Both the position numbers and the translations under genes were made by a program. The notes below the pieces were generated by a model. The model worked only from the letters and a program-made list of their open reading frames with translations. It was not told the origin of the DNA and did no database searches. Positions 34,946-44,208 of a DNA stretch of 64,000 bases are shown in pieces. How positions within the stretch are numbered: position 1 is the stretch's first letter; every line of letters starts with the position of its first letter. The stretch comes from Alicyclobacillus fastidiosus. Its GTDB lineage: Bacteria; Bacillota; Bacilli; Alicyclobacillales; Alicyclobacillaceae. The stretch is taken from positions 3,224,001 to 3,288,000 of the forward strand of contig NZ_CP104067.1 of assembly GCF_026651875.1 (NCBI RefSeq), given 5' to 3'.

Positions 34946-36376
34946 TTACCCCGTCTGCACTTCACTAAAGTCCCGGCCAACTACAGACCGTTCCTTGTCC
35001 GCCTGAAACCTGCGGAACAACAGTAGATACAAAATGCCTGCAACGACGACTTCCACCATCCACGAGATGTCCCCTCCGTGCATCATCTTAGCGATGGGAC
35101 CTTCGTAGAACGACGTGTTGACAAACGGGACACCAGCCAGAATACCTAGAAAGTAGGCGGTCATCGAGACCCAATTCACGCTTCCATAGCGCCCGTGAGG
35201 ATTAAAGAAGTCGTCAATGGCGTACTTTCCTCGTCGTAAGAAATAATAGTCGCTTAGGTTAATGGCTGTCCACGGTACGAGAAAATCGATGAGGAGACCG
35301 AGAAACGCCTCGAAACTGCCCAGGAGATTCCCTTTCTCCAGAAAGGCAAGATACGTTCCCACGATGGTGATGGGGATAATGAACCAGACGCGCAACGCGA
35401 ACGTCGGTTTCCACTTGTTGAAGAACGTGTTGGCAATCGTCAGAGATGACATAAATCCACCATAGATATTGAGCGCGTTGATACTGACAATCCCAAGGGC
35501 GGAAGCGAGCAAAATGAAGAGGACGAACCACGATCCAACGGTGTGCCCGATGAGGAGAAAACCGGTAATCGGATCTGGATTCGGCGTTCTCGATTGAACG
35601 ACAGCGCCGAGAACCATCATCCAGATGTTCGAGATGAGGACACCTGTATAAGAAAACCAGAACGTCTTGGAGTTAGACGTATTCTGGGGTAGATAACGAG
35701 AGTAATCAGCTACGTACGGCGCATACCCCAGTGTATTGATGACCGCCAGGGATATAGCCAACAGAAATGGACCTACTTGAAAACTGGTCGCGCCCAGGTG
35801 TGCTGGAGATGACGCCACGGAAACTCTAGGAGCAAATAGAAGTAGACAGGTGACGATGAGGAAAACGATGCTGAAGAAATAGGACATCACGCGGTTGAAC
35901 TTGTGCATCAGATTATACCCGGCGAGGACGAGCAGCATCACGGCCAGCGAGCTGAGGAGAATGCCTACAGAGACAGAGACATGACATAGTTTCGCGATGG
36001 CCTCAGCCCCAATGACCGCACCAGAGGCGTAGAAGCCAAGGTACATCACCACCACCATGATCAGTGGAACCACAGCCCCATAGTAACCAAACTGAGCCCG
36101 GCTTTGAATCATCTGCGGTACGCCCAAATTCGGCCCTTGTGCGGAATGATATGCCATAAAGATAGAGCCGACGACTGTACCAATGACAATACCTACGACT
36201 GCCCACCACAAACTAAAACCAGGTACAAGGGCGATGAGCCCAGTCGCGATGACCGCCATCTGAGCGTTTGCACCAAACCAGAAGAAGAACAAGTCGGAAG
36301 CTTTGCCGTGCCGCAAGTGCGTCGGAATAAAATCAATACTTCGCGTTTCAAGGAGAAAGTTTTTGTCCTGTGCCAT
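34946..36376 (-). CDS. NCS1-family permease (purine/cytosine/allantoin type)
   Basis: A 476-residue transporter with about 12 hydrophobic helices. GLIALVPGFSLWWAVVGIVI and VPQMIQSRAQFGYYGAVVPL are typical NCS1 N-terminal helices. NTLGYAPYVADYSRYLPQN matches the conserved helix 6 to loop motif. NCS1 members carry nucleobases, hydantoins or related small cyclic nitrogen compounds. Ectoine is a cyclic amidine, so ectoine uptake would fit the neighbouring genes, but that is inference. AAGGAG precedes the ATG. Confidence 0.87.
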   Translation of the reverse strand: MAQDKNFLLETRSIDFIPTHLRHGKASDLFFFWFGANAQMAVIATGLIALVPGFSLWWAVVGIVIGTVVGSIFMAYHSAQGPNLGVPQMIQSRAQFGYYGAVVPLIMVVVMYLGFYASGAVIGAEAIAKLCHVSVSVGILLSSLAVMLLVLAGYNLMHKFNRVMSYFFSIVFLIVTCLLLFAPRVSVASSPAHLGATSFQVGPFLLAISLAVINTLGYAPYVADYSRYLPQNTSNSKTFWFSYTGVLISNIWMMVLGAVVQSRTPNPDPITGFLLIGHTVGSWFVLFILLASALGIVSINALNIYGGFMSSLTIANTFFNKWKPTFALRVWFIIPITIVGTYLAFLEKGNLLGSFEAFLGLLIDFLVPWTAINLSDYYFLRRGKYAIDDFFNPHGRYGSVNWVSMTAYFLGILAGVPFVNTSFYEGPIAKMMHGGDISWMVEVVVAGILYLLLFRRFQADKERSVVGRDFSEVQTG

Positions 36377-36579
36377 ATAAAACTCCTTCTTTCACGTTTG
36401 TTTTGATAAAGCGACACCCCACATCCACAGACTCCACATCATTTTCTTCCACTCCATTAGTTAAATATTCAGTCTCTTTTTCGTGTGAGAAAGACCCGAT
36501 TCCGCCTGTGCAGTTGTCGCGATCGGCGATAATCGGATCTTCCCTTGTGATGGATGACCCAGCGACAGGGTCGTATGCC
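36377..36579. other. Gene-free gap between permease and aldehyde dehydrogenase genes
   Basis: Two hundred bases without a convincing gene. A loose inverted repeat lies near 36498-36536 (CCGATT with AATCGG). No strong promoter hexamers were identified on the minus strand, although a separate promoter for the permease gene is likely here. Confidence 0.3.
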
Positions 36580-38016
36580 TTAGTTGAGGTTGAAACAGAC
36601 GACTTTTAATTCTGAGAATTCCCGGATGGAAAACTGGACACCCTCTCTTCCAATCCCGGATCCTTTGACACCGCCAAACGGCATCGCATCGACCCGGAAA
36701 TCACTGCTGTCGTTGATCATCACCCCGCCTACCTGCAGACGCTGGATGGCAGAGTATGCAAGGTGTATGTTCTGTGTAAAAATCCCGGCCTGCAGTCCGT
36801 AATCGACGCTGTTTGCCAGGTCCACGGCTTCCTCTAATCCCGAGACACAAAACAGCGAGACGACCGGCCCAAATACTTCCTCTCGCACGACCTTACAGTG
36901 CAATGGAACATTCGTGAGGACAGTCGGTTGATAGAACGCCCCATCTCGTTGCCCGCCCGTTTCTATAACCGCGCCCATGGACACCGCTTCATCTACCCAC
37001 GATTCAACGCGGATGGCCTCTTTTTCCGAGATGAGCGGACCGATGTCCGTCTCCTCGGACAACTTGTCGCCGACGACCAGCGTCCTGGTGCGTCTCGTAA
37101 ATCGTTCGACATACGCGTCGTAGATGGGTTTTTCAATGAACACCCGTTGGACGCCCAGACAATTTTGTCCCGCCGCGCCAAACGCACCTTGCACAGTCGA
37201 CTCCACGGCCTTGTCGAGGTCTGCGTCGGCTAAGACGATGACCGGCGAGTTCGATCCAAGCTCCATACTGAGTTTCTTCAATCCAGCTTGCTTGGAGATC
37301 CGCTCACCTGTCGCCAGGCCGCCGGTGAAACTCACTCCCCGTACCGCGGGATGCGTCACGAGCCTATCGCCGATATCATTTGCGTGTCCAGTGATCACGG
37401 ACAGCACTTTCGGCGGTAGCCCGGCCTCCGAAAATGCCTTGGCCAGCATCAACGCGCTGAGCGGTGTCTCCATCGATGGCTTGACGATGACCGCATTTCC
37501 CGTGGCAATGGCCGGTCCGACTTTGTGGGCGACGAGATTTAGAGGGTCGTTGAACGGCGTAATGGCGACCACGATCCCGATTGGAAAGCGATAGTAGTAA
37601 CCCACCCGCTTGTCGCCCGCCGGAGACTGATCAAACGGAATCACTTCACCCTGCAGGTGCCGCGCCTCTTCCGCGCTGAGCTCGAGTGTTTGAATGCAGC
37701 GCTCAACTTCCCGACGCGCCTCGCGAATCGTCTTGCTCCCTTCGCGAGCGATGGTGACGGCGTACTCTTCGCAATGGGATCGAATGTAATCGGCCGTTTT
37801 GTGCAAGATGTTCATGCGCTGGTGCGTCCGCATGGAGGCGGCGAGCATCGCCCCATCCTTGGCCGCCTCGATGGCCACCTCGACGTCCTGCGGTGTGGCC
37901 GCGGGAACAAAGTCGATCAAGCTGTCATCCTGCGGGTCGCGAACGTCAATCATGTTCTCTCGCTCGACCCACATCCCGCGTATATACATCTTTCTGCCGA
38001 GAACTTGAACGGTCAT
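36580..38016 (-). CDS. NAD(P)-dependent aldehyde dehydrogenase, possibly DoeC-like
   Basis: About 478 residues from the ATG at 38016 (MTVQVLGRKMYIRGMW), which follows AAAGGAGG. The frame extends to 38064. It has the cofactor motif IGIVVAITPFNDPLNL, FTGGLATGE, the general base in MELGSNSPV and the catalytic cysteine in GAAGQNCLGVQR. In a (hydroxy)ectoine pathway DoeC oxidises L-aspartate semialdehyde to aspartate, and this gene is the only candidate here. Sequence alone also allows lactaldehyde or succinate-semialdehyde activity. Confidence 0.88.
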   Translation of the reverse strand: MTVQVLGRKMYIRGMWVERENMIDVRDPQDDSLIDFVPAATPQDVEVAIEAAKDGAMLAASMRTHQRMNILHKTADYIRSHCEEYAVTIAREGSKTIREARREVERCIQTLELSAEEARHLQGEVIPFDQSPAGDKRVGYYYRFPIGIVVAITPFNDPLNLVAHKVGPAIATGNAVIVKPSMETPLSALMLAKAFSEAGLPPKVLSVITGHANDIGDRLVTHPAVRGVSFTGGLATGERISKQAGLKKLSMELGSNSPVIVLADADLDKAVESTVQGAFGAAGQNCLGVQRVFIEKPIYDAYVERFTRRTRTLVVGDKLSEETDIGPLISEKEAIRVESWVDEAVSMGAVIETGGQRDGAFYQPTVLTNVPLHCKVVREEVFGPVVSLFCVSGLEEAVDLANSVDYGLQAGIFTQNIHLAYSAIQRLQVGGVMINDSSDFRVDAMPFGGVKGSGIGREGVQFSIREFSELKVVCFNLN

Positions 38017-38069
38017 ACGCAGTGTCCTCCTTTGACATGCAATCGGTTGGAAATGCGCAAGCAATCGAG

Positions 38070-39118
38070 CTAAACCAATACCCGTTGCGCTTGTCTCGCT
38101 TGGCGAGCGATGTCAAACAGGTCGCTGAGCAGCGAAAATCCCGTTTCCGTCCGGCCTGCCCCGGCGCCCATGACGGTCACAGGGCCAATGAGGTCACAGT
38201 CATACGTGATGGCGTTCGTCGTCCCTGAAACGCTTGCGAGCGGATCGTCGAGGGAGATCATTTCCGGTGCGACCGAGGCGAGCACGTCTGTGCCTCGCTT
38301 CACCAGGCGAGAGACAAGCTTCCATCGTTTCCCTTCTGCTGTGGCACGCTGGATGTCGCCAGGCGTGATGTCGGCGATGCCTCTGCACGTCACGTGTTGC
38401 GGTTGAAGCGGGACGCCCATGACGACATTCGCCAAGATGACCACCTTGTACATGGCGTCGTACCCCTCGATGTCACTTGTCGGATCCGCCTCCGCGTAAC
38501 CCAACTGCTGTGCACTAGAGAGCGCCTCGTGATAGGTCAGACCTCGTTCCATACTCGTCAAGATATAATTTGTCGTCCCATTTAAAATCCCACGAATCTC
38601 TGTGATGTCGTTTCCCGGGAGCGTCAATAGCGGCATCCGAAGCGTCGGCGTCCCGCTCATCACCGTGCCCTCGATGCCAAAGTACGCGCCGCGCTCCTGC
38701 GCGAGGCGTACTGCAGTGCCGCCGGCCCTTTGTTGGATGTCACCACGTTTTTGCCCGCACCCAACGCAGCGCGGCAATGGTCTATCGCCGGCTGTCCCGT
38801 GCGCACGTTGGTGAAGGTGACCTCCACAATCGTGTCCGCGTTCGTCTCCTCTATTGTTTTGAGACTGTCCCAGCCCTTTTCTGTACCTCGGTCGTCAGGA
38901 TAGTCCTCCAAGCTGCCAGTTCTCTTCACCACGTCCAGAATGAGCGCTAGATTCAACCCGTCGGAGTTGTAGACAGAGCCCTTGATTGCGTCAGATATCG
39001 CCACAACTTTGACGTCCTCTCCCATCTCCTGACGCACGACGTGCTGTTTCTTAAGCAAAATCTCCGCGAGGCCCTGACCGACCGTTCCAAACCCAATGAA
39101 GGCCAACTTATGCGCCAT
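38070..39118 (-). pseudogene. Homoserine dehydrogenase with a single-base frameshift
   Basis: Read in two frames. The N-terminal frame (from the ATG at 39118) has AFIGFGTVGQGLAEILLKK and reaches NVVTSNKGPAALQYA. The C-terminal frame has RLAQERGAYFGIEGTVMSGT, EIRGILNGTTNYILTSME and YAEADPTSDIEGYDAMYKVV, the normal homoserine dehydrogenase core. One missing base at about 38700-38706 (GCCTCGCG where GCCCTCGCG would keep frame) accounts for the break. The protein lacks an ACT domain. The intact enzyme reduces aspartate semialdehyde to homoserine, linking the ectoine-type genes with the PLP enzyme upstream. It could be a true null or a homopolymer error. Confidence 0.87.
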
Positions 39119-39149
39119 CCGAATCATCACCTCTTATCGGTTTTGGTCG

Positions 39150-40370
39150 TCAACGCTGACTCGAATTCACCCGTGTAGCCTCTTCTGCATACGCCAGTGC
39201 CTGCTGTAAGTCCCGGATCAAATCGTCGACATCCTCGATCCCGGCCGAATAGCGGATCAAATTCTCGGGTATCCCCATGGCTTGGCGTTCCGCAGGCGTG
39301 CATTCGACGTGGCTGGTCGTCCTCGGGGGGCCAGCGGTCGTCTCCACAGCACCTAGATTGGCGGCCAAGTGTGCAAATCGCAGGCGCGGCAGGAACACTT
39401 TCACCGTGTCGAAGCCGCCCTTGAGGGAAAAGCTCAACATGCCGCCGAAACGGCGCATTTGCTTCTTCGCCACATCGTGGTGAAGATGCGTTTCGAGGCC
39501 GGGATAAAACACCTCGTCCACGAGTGGATGTGTCTGTAAAAAGGCCGCAATCTGTGCAGCGTTCTCCGATTGCCGTTCCACCCGCAGTTTCAACGTCTTC
39601 ATGCCGCGAAGCAGGAGATACGCTTCCATCGGGGCTAGTGTTGCACCATTGATTTCGCGATAGTGATAGATTTCCTCGACGAGATCCTTGGAACCACAGA
39701 CAATGCCACCAAGCGCATCGGCGTGTCCGCCGAGAAACTTCGTCGCACTGTGAACTACCAAATCCGCACCTAACTGCAGTGGATTTTGATTGATGGGCGT
39801 CGCGAACGTGTTGTCGACGACGACCGTGGCGCCCACTTCACGCCCCACCTTCGCCAATCGCTCGATATCGACGACCTTGAGTGTCGGGTTGGTCGGGCTC
39901 TCGAGGTACAGAACCGTACAGCCCGCCCGCGTCTCCCGCTCAATCTGCTCGTAGTCACTCGTGTCGCACAGTGCTACGTCGATTTGGAAACGAGGCAAAA
40001 ACTCGGTAAAAATTTTGTTCGTCCCGCCGTACGAATCCTTGACCGACACAACCCGATCCCCCGGTTTTAACAAGGTGAACAGCGTTCCGCTAATGGCGGC
40101 CATGCCGGTTGAGAAACTGGTAGCCGCCTCTGCTCCTTCCAACAACCGCACCTTTTCCTCAAAGACGTGTACGGTAGGATTGGTATTGCGCCCGTAGATG
40201 TGACCTTCGCGTTTGCCGAGGGCGACATCGAGCCACTCATCCAAATCTCGATAGCCAAAACCTACGCTGTGCACAACCGGTACTTGTGTGGCGCCTTGAA
40301 TGAGATATTCATCTTCTCCGCCCCAGACTGTCTGCGTCCCCAAATCGATGTTCTCTACGTTGCCGCGCAT
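39150..40370 (-). CDS. PLP trans-sulfuration enzyme (cystathionine gamma-synthase/lyase family)
   Basis: About 406 residues from the ATG at 40370, which follows GGAGGGG. The leader frame to 40388 consists of that ribosome binding site. It has YGRNTNPTVHVFEEKVRLLE for PLP-phosphate binding across the dimer, VVDNTFATP and the Schiff-base lysine K211 in HSATKFLGGHADALGG. The family includes MetB, MetC, MccB and methionine gamma-lyase, and activity cannot be fixed by eye. Next to a homoserine dehydrogenase gene, cystathionine synthesis or homoserine-derived chemistry is plausible. No SAM riboswitch or T-box precedes it. Confidence 0.9.
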   Translation of the reverse strand: MRGNVENIDLGTQTVWGGEDEYLIQGATQVPVVHSVGFGYRDLDEWLDVALGKREGHIYGRNTNPTVHVFEEKVRLLEGAEAATSFSTGMAAISGTLFTLLKPGDRVVSVKDSYGGTNKIFTEFLPRFQIDVALCDTSDYEQIERETRAGCTVLYLESPTNPTLKVVDIERLAKVGREVGATVVVDNTFATPINQNPLQLGADLVVHSATKFLGGHADALGGIVCGSKDLVEEIYHYREINGATLAPMEAYLLLRGMKTLKLRVERQSENAAQIAAFLQTHPLVDEVFYPGLETHLHHDVAKKQMRRFGGMLSFSLKGGFDTVKVFLPRLRFAHLAANLGAVETTAGPPRTTSHVECTPAERQAMGIPENLIRYSAGIEDVDDLIRDLQQALAYAEEATRVNSSQR

Positions 40371-40508
40371 GATTCTCGTCCCCTCCAACAGAGATTCAAG
40401 ACTGACCGTGAGTTACATTTTTTCTCATTCATCTATCGATTACTTCTCAATCGTACATAGACATCTCTCGATCAACAATTCTAAATGTTGTATAAATTCA
40501 CATTGGTG

Positions 40509-41729
40509 TCAGTCGTCAGGTTGTATGACGATATCGCCGCGAAGCAGGCGACAGGTAGTTTCCACAAGCAGCGCACTCCCCATCGACAAACATCGTTCAT
40601 CCACGTCAAATTGTGGTGTATGCAGCCCTCGAACCGCACCGTCTTGGAGCCCGCACCCTAAGAAAAACATGGCAGATGGCACGCGTGCGGACACGTGACC
40701 AAAATCCTCCCCGCCTAGACCAAACGGGATATCGGTCACGACACATTGTGGGTACAGCTCCTCAATCGAGCTCTTGATGGCCTCGTTTACCTTTGGATGA
40801 TTGTTGAGCGCTGGTTCGCCACGTACGACCTGAAACTCATAATCGCCGCCGAACACCCGCGCCACAGAGAGTGCCCGCTCAAGTTCGCTGATGATCGACT
40901 CTCGTACATCCGGACGATAACTGCGAAGCGTCCCTTCCAACGCCACAAGCGTTGGGATGACGTTGGCGCTCGTTCCAGCGTGAATTTGGCCCACGCTCAC
41001 CACGGCCTCCTGAAGCGGCGACACGCGTCTGGCGACAATTCCGTGCAAGGCCTGTAATACGGGCAACAAGATCCACGTCGGATCGGTCGTCAAGTGGGGG
41101 TATGCGGCGTGGCCGCCGGATCCTTTGATGACGGCGGAGAAGTTGTCGACGTTGGCCATGCTGTACCCATCGTGCACCCAGATTTCACCGACAGGCGCTT
41201 CTGGATTCACGTGTAAAGCGATAGCCGCCGTCACTTCGTCGAATGCACCCGCTTGAATCATGTAGGGCGCACCCGTTACACCTTGGTCGTTTGCTGCCTC
41301 CTCGGCAGGTTGAAAGATAAACCGCACTGTCCCTGTCAACTCACCATCCGCAAACCACCTCGACAGCAAGTGTGCCGCCCCAAGCAGGATGGCCGTGTGT
41401 GCATCATGGCCACATGCGTGCATGACGCCAGGAATACGCGAACGATAAGCATGCGAATTCTCTTCGAAGATGGGTAGAGCGTCCATGTCCGCGCGCAAGG
41501 CGATCACCGGACCGCTGCCGGTACCAAGTGACGCCACGATCCCGGTCCCGGCTATGCCAGTCCGGATGGATATTCCTTCCACACTTTGCAATGCGTTGAC
41601 AATATACGCGGCCGTGTTGTGTTCTCGAAAACTCAACTCCGGATTCGCGTGAAGTGACCTTCGCCAGTGACTCAACTGAACAGCCAGTTCTTCCGCCTGT
41701 TCGACTACACGACTCGTTTGCCTAAGCAC
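40509..41729 (-). CDS. M20 family amidohydrolase, candidate N-acetyl-diaminobutyrate deacetylase (DoeB2-like)
   Basis: About 406 residues from the GTG at 41729, preceded by AAGGGGTGAG. A GTG at 41738 is an alternative, and the frame runs to 41843. It is an M20D peptidase-fold amidohydrolase. It has LRADMDALPI, the metal site GVMHACGHDAHTAILLGAAH, the FIFQPAEEAANDQGVTGA glutamate region and FGLGGEDFGHVSARVPSAMF. The family removes acyl groups from N-acyl amino acids. Between DoeA-like and aldehyde dehydrogenase genes it could remove acetate from N-alpha-acetyl-L-2,4-diaminobutyrate, replacing the usual DoeB. That role is inferred from position. Confidence 0.85.
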   Translation of the reverse strand: MLRQTSRVVEQAEELAVQLSHWRRSLHANPELSFREHNTAAYIVNALQSVEGISIRTGIAGTGIVASLGTGSGPVIALRADMDALPIFEENSHAYRSRIPGVMHACGHDAHTAILLGAAHLLSRWFADGELTGTVRFIFQPAEEAANDQGVTGAPYMIQAGAFDEVTAAIALHVNPEAPVGEIWVHDGYSMANVDNFSAVIKGSGGHAAYPHLTTDPTWILLPVLQALHGIVARRVSPLQEAVVSVGQIHAGTSANVIPTLVALEGTLRSYRPDVRESIISELERALSVARVFGGDYEFQVVRGEPALNNHPKVNEAIKSSIEELYPQCVVTDIPFGLGGEDFGHVSARVPSAMFFLGCGLQDGAVRGLHTPQFDVDERCLSMGSALLVETTCRLLRGDIVIQPDD

Positions 41730-41734
41730 CCCAC

Positions 41735-42724
41735 TCACCCCTTGGCGGAATCCAGTTGTATGCCGAAACCGCGTTCTCGTAATCGCGAGAATGCCAATTG
41801 GGCAATCGCGGTATCCTGGACGCCGGTCCCCGTCAGATCGCAAACCGTAATTTGCGCCTCAGCTACTCTTCCAGAGCGCTTGCCAGTGACGACGTCGCCG
41901 AGCTCGACGACGCCATGTTCATCTATCTCACCCCGTTCAACAGCGTGGTGAATCTCGCCTAACCGCAAGCACTGCGACAGCAAATCGCACGCCAGCAAAT
42001 CCGCCTTGTAGAGGACATCTGGAGCCAGTTCCTGCTTGTGCTCCGCATCTGACCCCATCGCCGTGATGTGTTGTCCTTCGTGGATCCACGCCCCTTCGAC
42101 GACAGGTGCCCGCGACGGCGTGGTCGTGACAAGGACATCACATTCCGAAACGACCGCTTTTGCACTGTGTGCGACCGTCACGGGAACGCCTAGAGAATCC
42201 TGCATCTCGCGAGCAAAATCCTCGGCGCGCGACGACGTTCTCCCGTAGACCAACAACGCTTCGTAAGGTCTTACTAGGTGCAAGGCCTGCGCCTGATACC
42301 TCGCTTGAAGTCCGGTGCCAATGACACCCGCCACGCGGACGTCCGGATTTGCCAAGTGCTTCGCAGCGACGGCGCCAGCAGCAGCCGTCCGAACGTCCGT
42401 CAAATACCCGTTGTCGAGGAGCACTGCGACAGGGACCCCCGTCTTCGCGCTGATGAGTGTCATCATGCCGCTTCCCGTGGGCAAACCAAGCGCATGATTC
42501 TGGAAAAATCCGGACGAAATTTTGATTGCAAACGTTTCCTGTCCCTTGATGTAGGCTGACTTCACGTCGACTTCTCCATGTGACTCCGGAATATCGACCC
42601 GCATAATCGGGGGAGTGGTCACCTTAGCTTCGGCGAGATGGGCAAATGCTTGCTCCACCACGCCGACGACGTCCAAATCAAGTCGCACACACGCGCGAAT
42701 TTCGCGCTCCGTGAAGATGTACAC
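41735..42724 (-). CDS. eutC: Ornithine cyclodeaminase/mu-crystallin family protein, EutC-like
   Basis: A 329-residue NAD(P)-binding protein. It has VDVKSAYIKGQETFAIKIS with the family lysines, GVIGTGLQARYQAQAL as the Rossmann motif, and DVLVTTTPSRAPVV. Ornithine-cyclodeaminase-like proteins named EutC act with EutB in hydroxyectoine catabolism. Both a EutB-like gene and a DoeA/EutD-like gene flank this one, which is the reason for the call. The start is GTG after GGGGAG. The gene ends 6 bases before the M20 gene start. Confidence 0.82.
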   Translation of the reverse strand: MYIFTEREIRACVRLDLDVVGVVEQAFAHLAEAKVTTPPIMRVDIPESHGEVDVKSAYIKGQETFAIKISSGFFQNHALGLPTGSGMMTLISAKTGVPVAVLLDNGYLTDVRTAAAGAVAAKHLANPDVRVAGVIGTGLQARYQAQALHLVRPYEALLVYGRTSSRAEDFAREMQDSLGVPVTVAHSAKAVVSECDVLVTTTPSRAPVVEGAWIHEGQHITAMGSDAEHKQELAPDVLYKADLLACDLLSQCLRLGEIHHAVERGEIDEHGVVELGDVVTGKRSGRVAEAQITVCDLTGTGVQDTAIAQLAFSRLRERGFGIQLDSAKG

Positions 42725-42751
42725 GATGTCTCTCCCCTATCTGCAGTCGCC

Positions 42752-43921
42752 CTACTTGATAAACAACTGCCGTTCAACGTCGGCAAACAGCTCGTAACCA
42801 TTTTCCGTCACTCGAAACGACTCACTGATCTCCACCCCGAAATCGTCCAACCACATCCCGGGGATCATGTGGAAGGTCATATTCGGTACCAACACCGTCT
42901 GGTCTCCACGACGGATGCTCGCCGTGTGTTCACCCCAATCCGGCGGGTAGTTGAGGCCCATGGAATAACCCAACCGCGACTCCTTCTGAAATCCATAGCG
43001 TTCGATGACTTTCCGCCAAGCCTGTTCAACTTCTTCCAATCGGACACCCGGTTTCACCGCGGCAAGCGCGCTCTCCATTCCTTCAACGACCACCTTCGCC
43101 AAGTCCGTCACGTTTGGGGATGTGGGACTTAAGACGAGCGTTCTCGCCAGCGGTGAATGATATCGCCGCACACATCCGGCCAATTCGACGATGACCGCAT
43201 CTCCTTCGCGATAGCGGTCATCGGACCAGGTGATGTGCGGAGCCGACGTCATTTCCCCGCGCGGCATCAAGGGCACGATGGCCGGATAGTCGCCGCCAAA
43301 TTGCGGCGTACCGCTGATCTGCGCGTGGTAGATTTTCGCTGCGACATCGCATTCCCGCACGCCCACTGCAATCGAGTCCATCGCCACGCGCATCGCCTGT
43401 GAAACTAGCACGCCCGCCTGGCGCATATACGCGATTTCCTGTTCCGACTTCACGATTCGGACGCGATTGACGAGTAACGTAGCGTCGACAAACGTGGCAT
43501 CTGGCAACCCAGACTCCAGTCGTTCCGCACATTTCGCCGTGAAGTAATACGCATCTTTCTCGATGCCAATCCGGCGATTCCCTTTTTGCTTGTCCTTTAG
43601 AAACGAGGCGACGAAGTCCATTGGATGCCGCGCATCAGAATGAATGTGGTCTTCGGGGTAAGGGACGATATGTGAAGTGTCGATAAACGCCGTATGTTTG
43701 GCGCCATTGGCGTCTTGAGCTCTGCCTATCCAATATGGTTGCTCTTCCTCCAAGAGGACAACTAGAGTCTGGTGAACATAAAAAGACCAACCGTCATATC
43801 CGGACAGGTAGTTCATGTTTGCTGGGTCCGTGATGAGCAACACATCGATCCCCAGCATCTCCATGCTTTCCTTCGTTTTTTCCAATCGTTGTAGATACTC
43901 GTATGTCGAAAAAAGAGGCAC
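42752..43921 (-). CDS. doeA: Ectoine hydrolase, DoeA/EutD-like (M24 family)
   Basis: A 389-residue M24 (pita-bread) family protein. It has the features I associate with DoeA/EutD: TDPANMNYLSGYDGWSFYVH, GRAQDANGAKHTAF, then YPEDHIHSDARHPMDFVAS. FGGDYPAIVPLMPRGEM, GYSMGLNYPPDWGEHT and TFHMIPGMWLDDFGVEISES follow. DoeA opens the ectoine ring to N-acetyl-L-2,4-diaminobutyrate. Length and motif order agree with the family. The GTG start follows GGGGGGA. First gene of the minus-strand catabolic operon, divergent from the eutB-like gene. Confidence 0.9.
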   Translation of the reverse strand: MPLFSTYEYLQRLEKTKESMEMLGIDVLLITDPANMNYLSGYDGWSFYVHQTLVVLLEEEQPYWIGRAQDANGAKHTAFIDTSHIVPYPEDHIHSDARHPMDFVASFLKDKQKGNRRIGIEKDAYYFTAKCAERLESGLPDATFVDATLLVNRVRIVKSEQEIAYMRQAGVLVSQAMRVAMDSIAVGVRECDVAAKIYHAQISGTPQFGGDYPAIVPLMPRGEMTSAPHITWSDDRYREGDAVIVELAGCVRRYHSPLARTLVLSPTSPNVTDLAKVVVEGMESALAAVKPGVRLEEVEQAWRKVIERYGFQKESRLGYSMGLNYPPDWGEHTASIRRGDQTVLVPNMTFHMIPGMWLDDFGVEISESFRVTENGYELFADVERQLFIK

Positions 43922-44208
43922 TTGAATCCCCCCAACACATCAGATTGGCGGCCTTCCCGCGATTAAGACGATCATATATGCGCCAAGGAAGCTACGGCCA
44001 TTCGCTAAATTGTCTAAAATATCTCACCATTCCTCATCTAGTTTGTCTAACGGGGATTGTCGTCTGGATGAGCGTGTCGATTCGTTCGCTTGTCCATTCC
44101 ACAACCTGTATGAATTCATTCGCTGCATTTCGTCACTTTAGACGTTGACGCCGCCCCACCCCATCAGGGTAAGCTGGCCTATAAAGAAGACTCGGGAGGC
44201 GGAAAACC
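43922..44208. promoter_or_regulatory. Divergent promoter region of the ectoine-type genes
   Basis: A 287-base gap between doeA (minus) and eutB (plus). TTGACG at 44145-44150 could be a -35 for eutB, but no -10 lies at good spacing (TAAGCT at 19 bp). No clear palindrome was found. The PucR protein encoded nearby is expected to act here. Confidence 0.35.

Noticed and set aside
38700..38760. Programmed -1 frameshifting in homoserine dehydrogenase at CAAAAAC
   Set aside because: The heptamer is not canonical. A shift there would replace the conserved TSNKGP region with unrelated residues, so a single-base deletion further on explains the data better.
40371..40508. A SAM riboswitch or T-box before the trans-sulfuration gene
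   Set aside because: The gap is short and shows neither S-box core motifs nor a T-box sequence.
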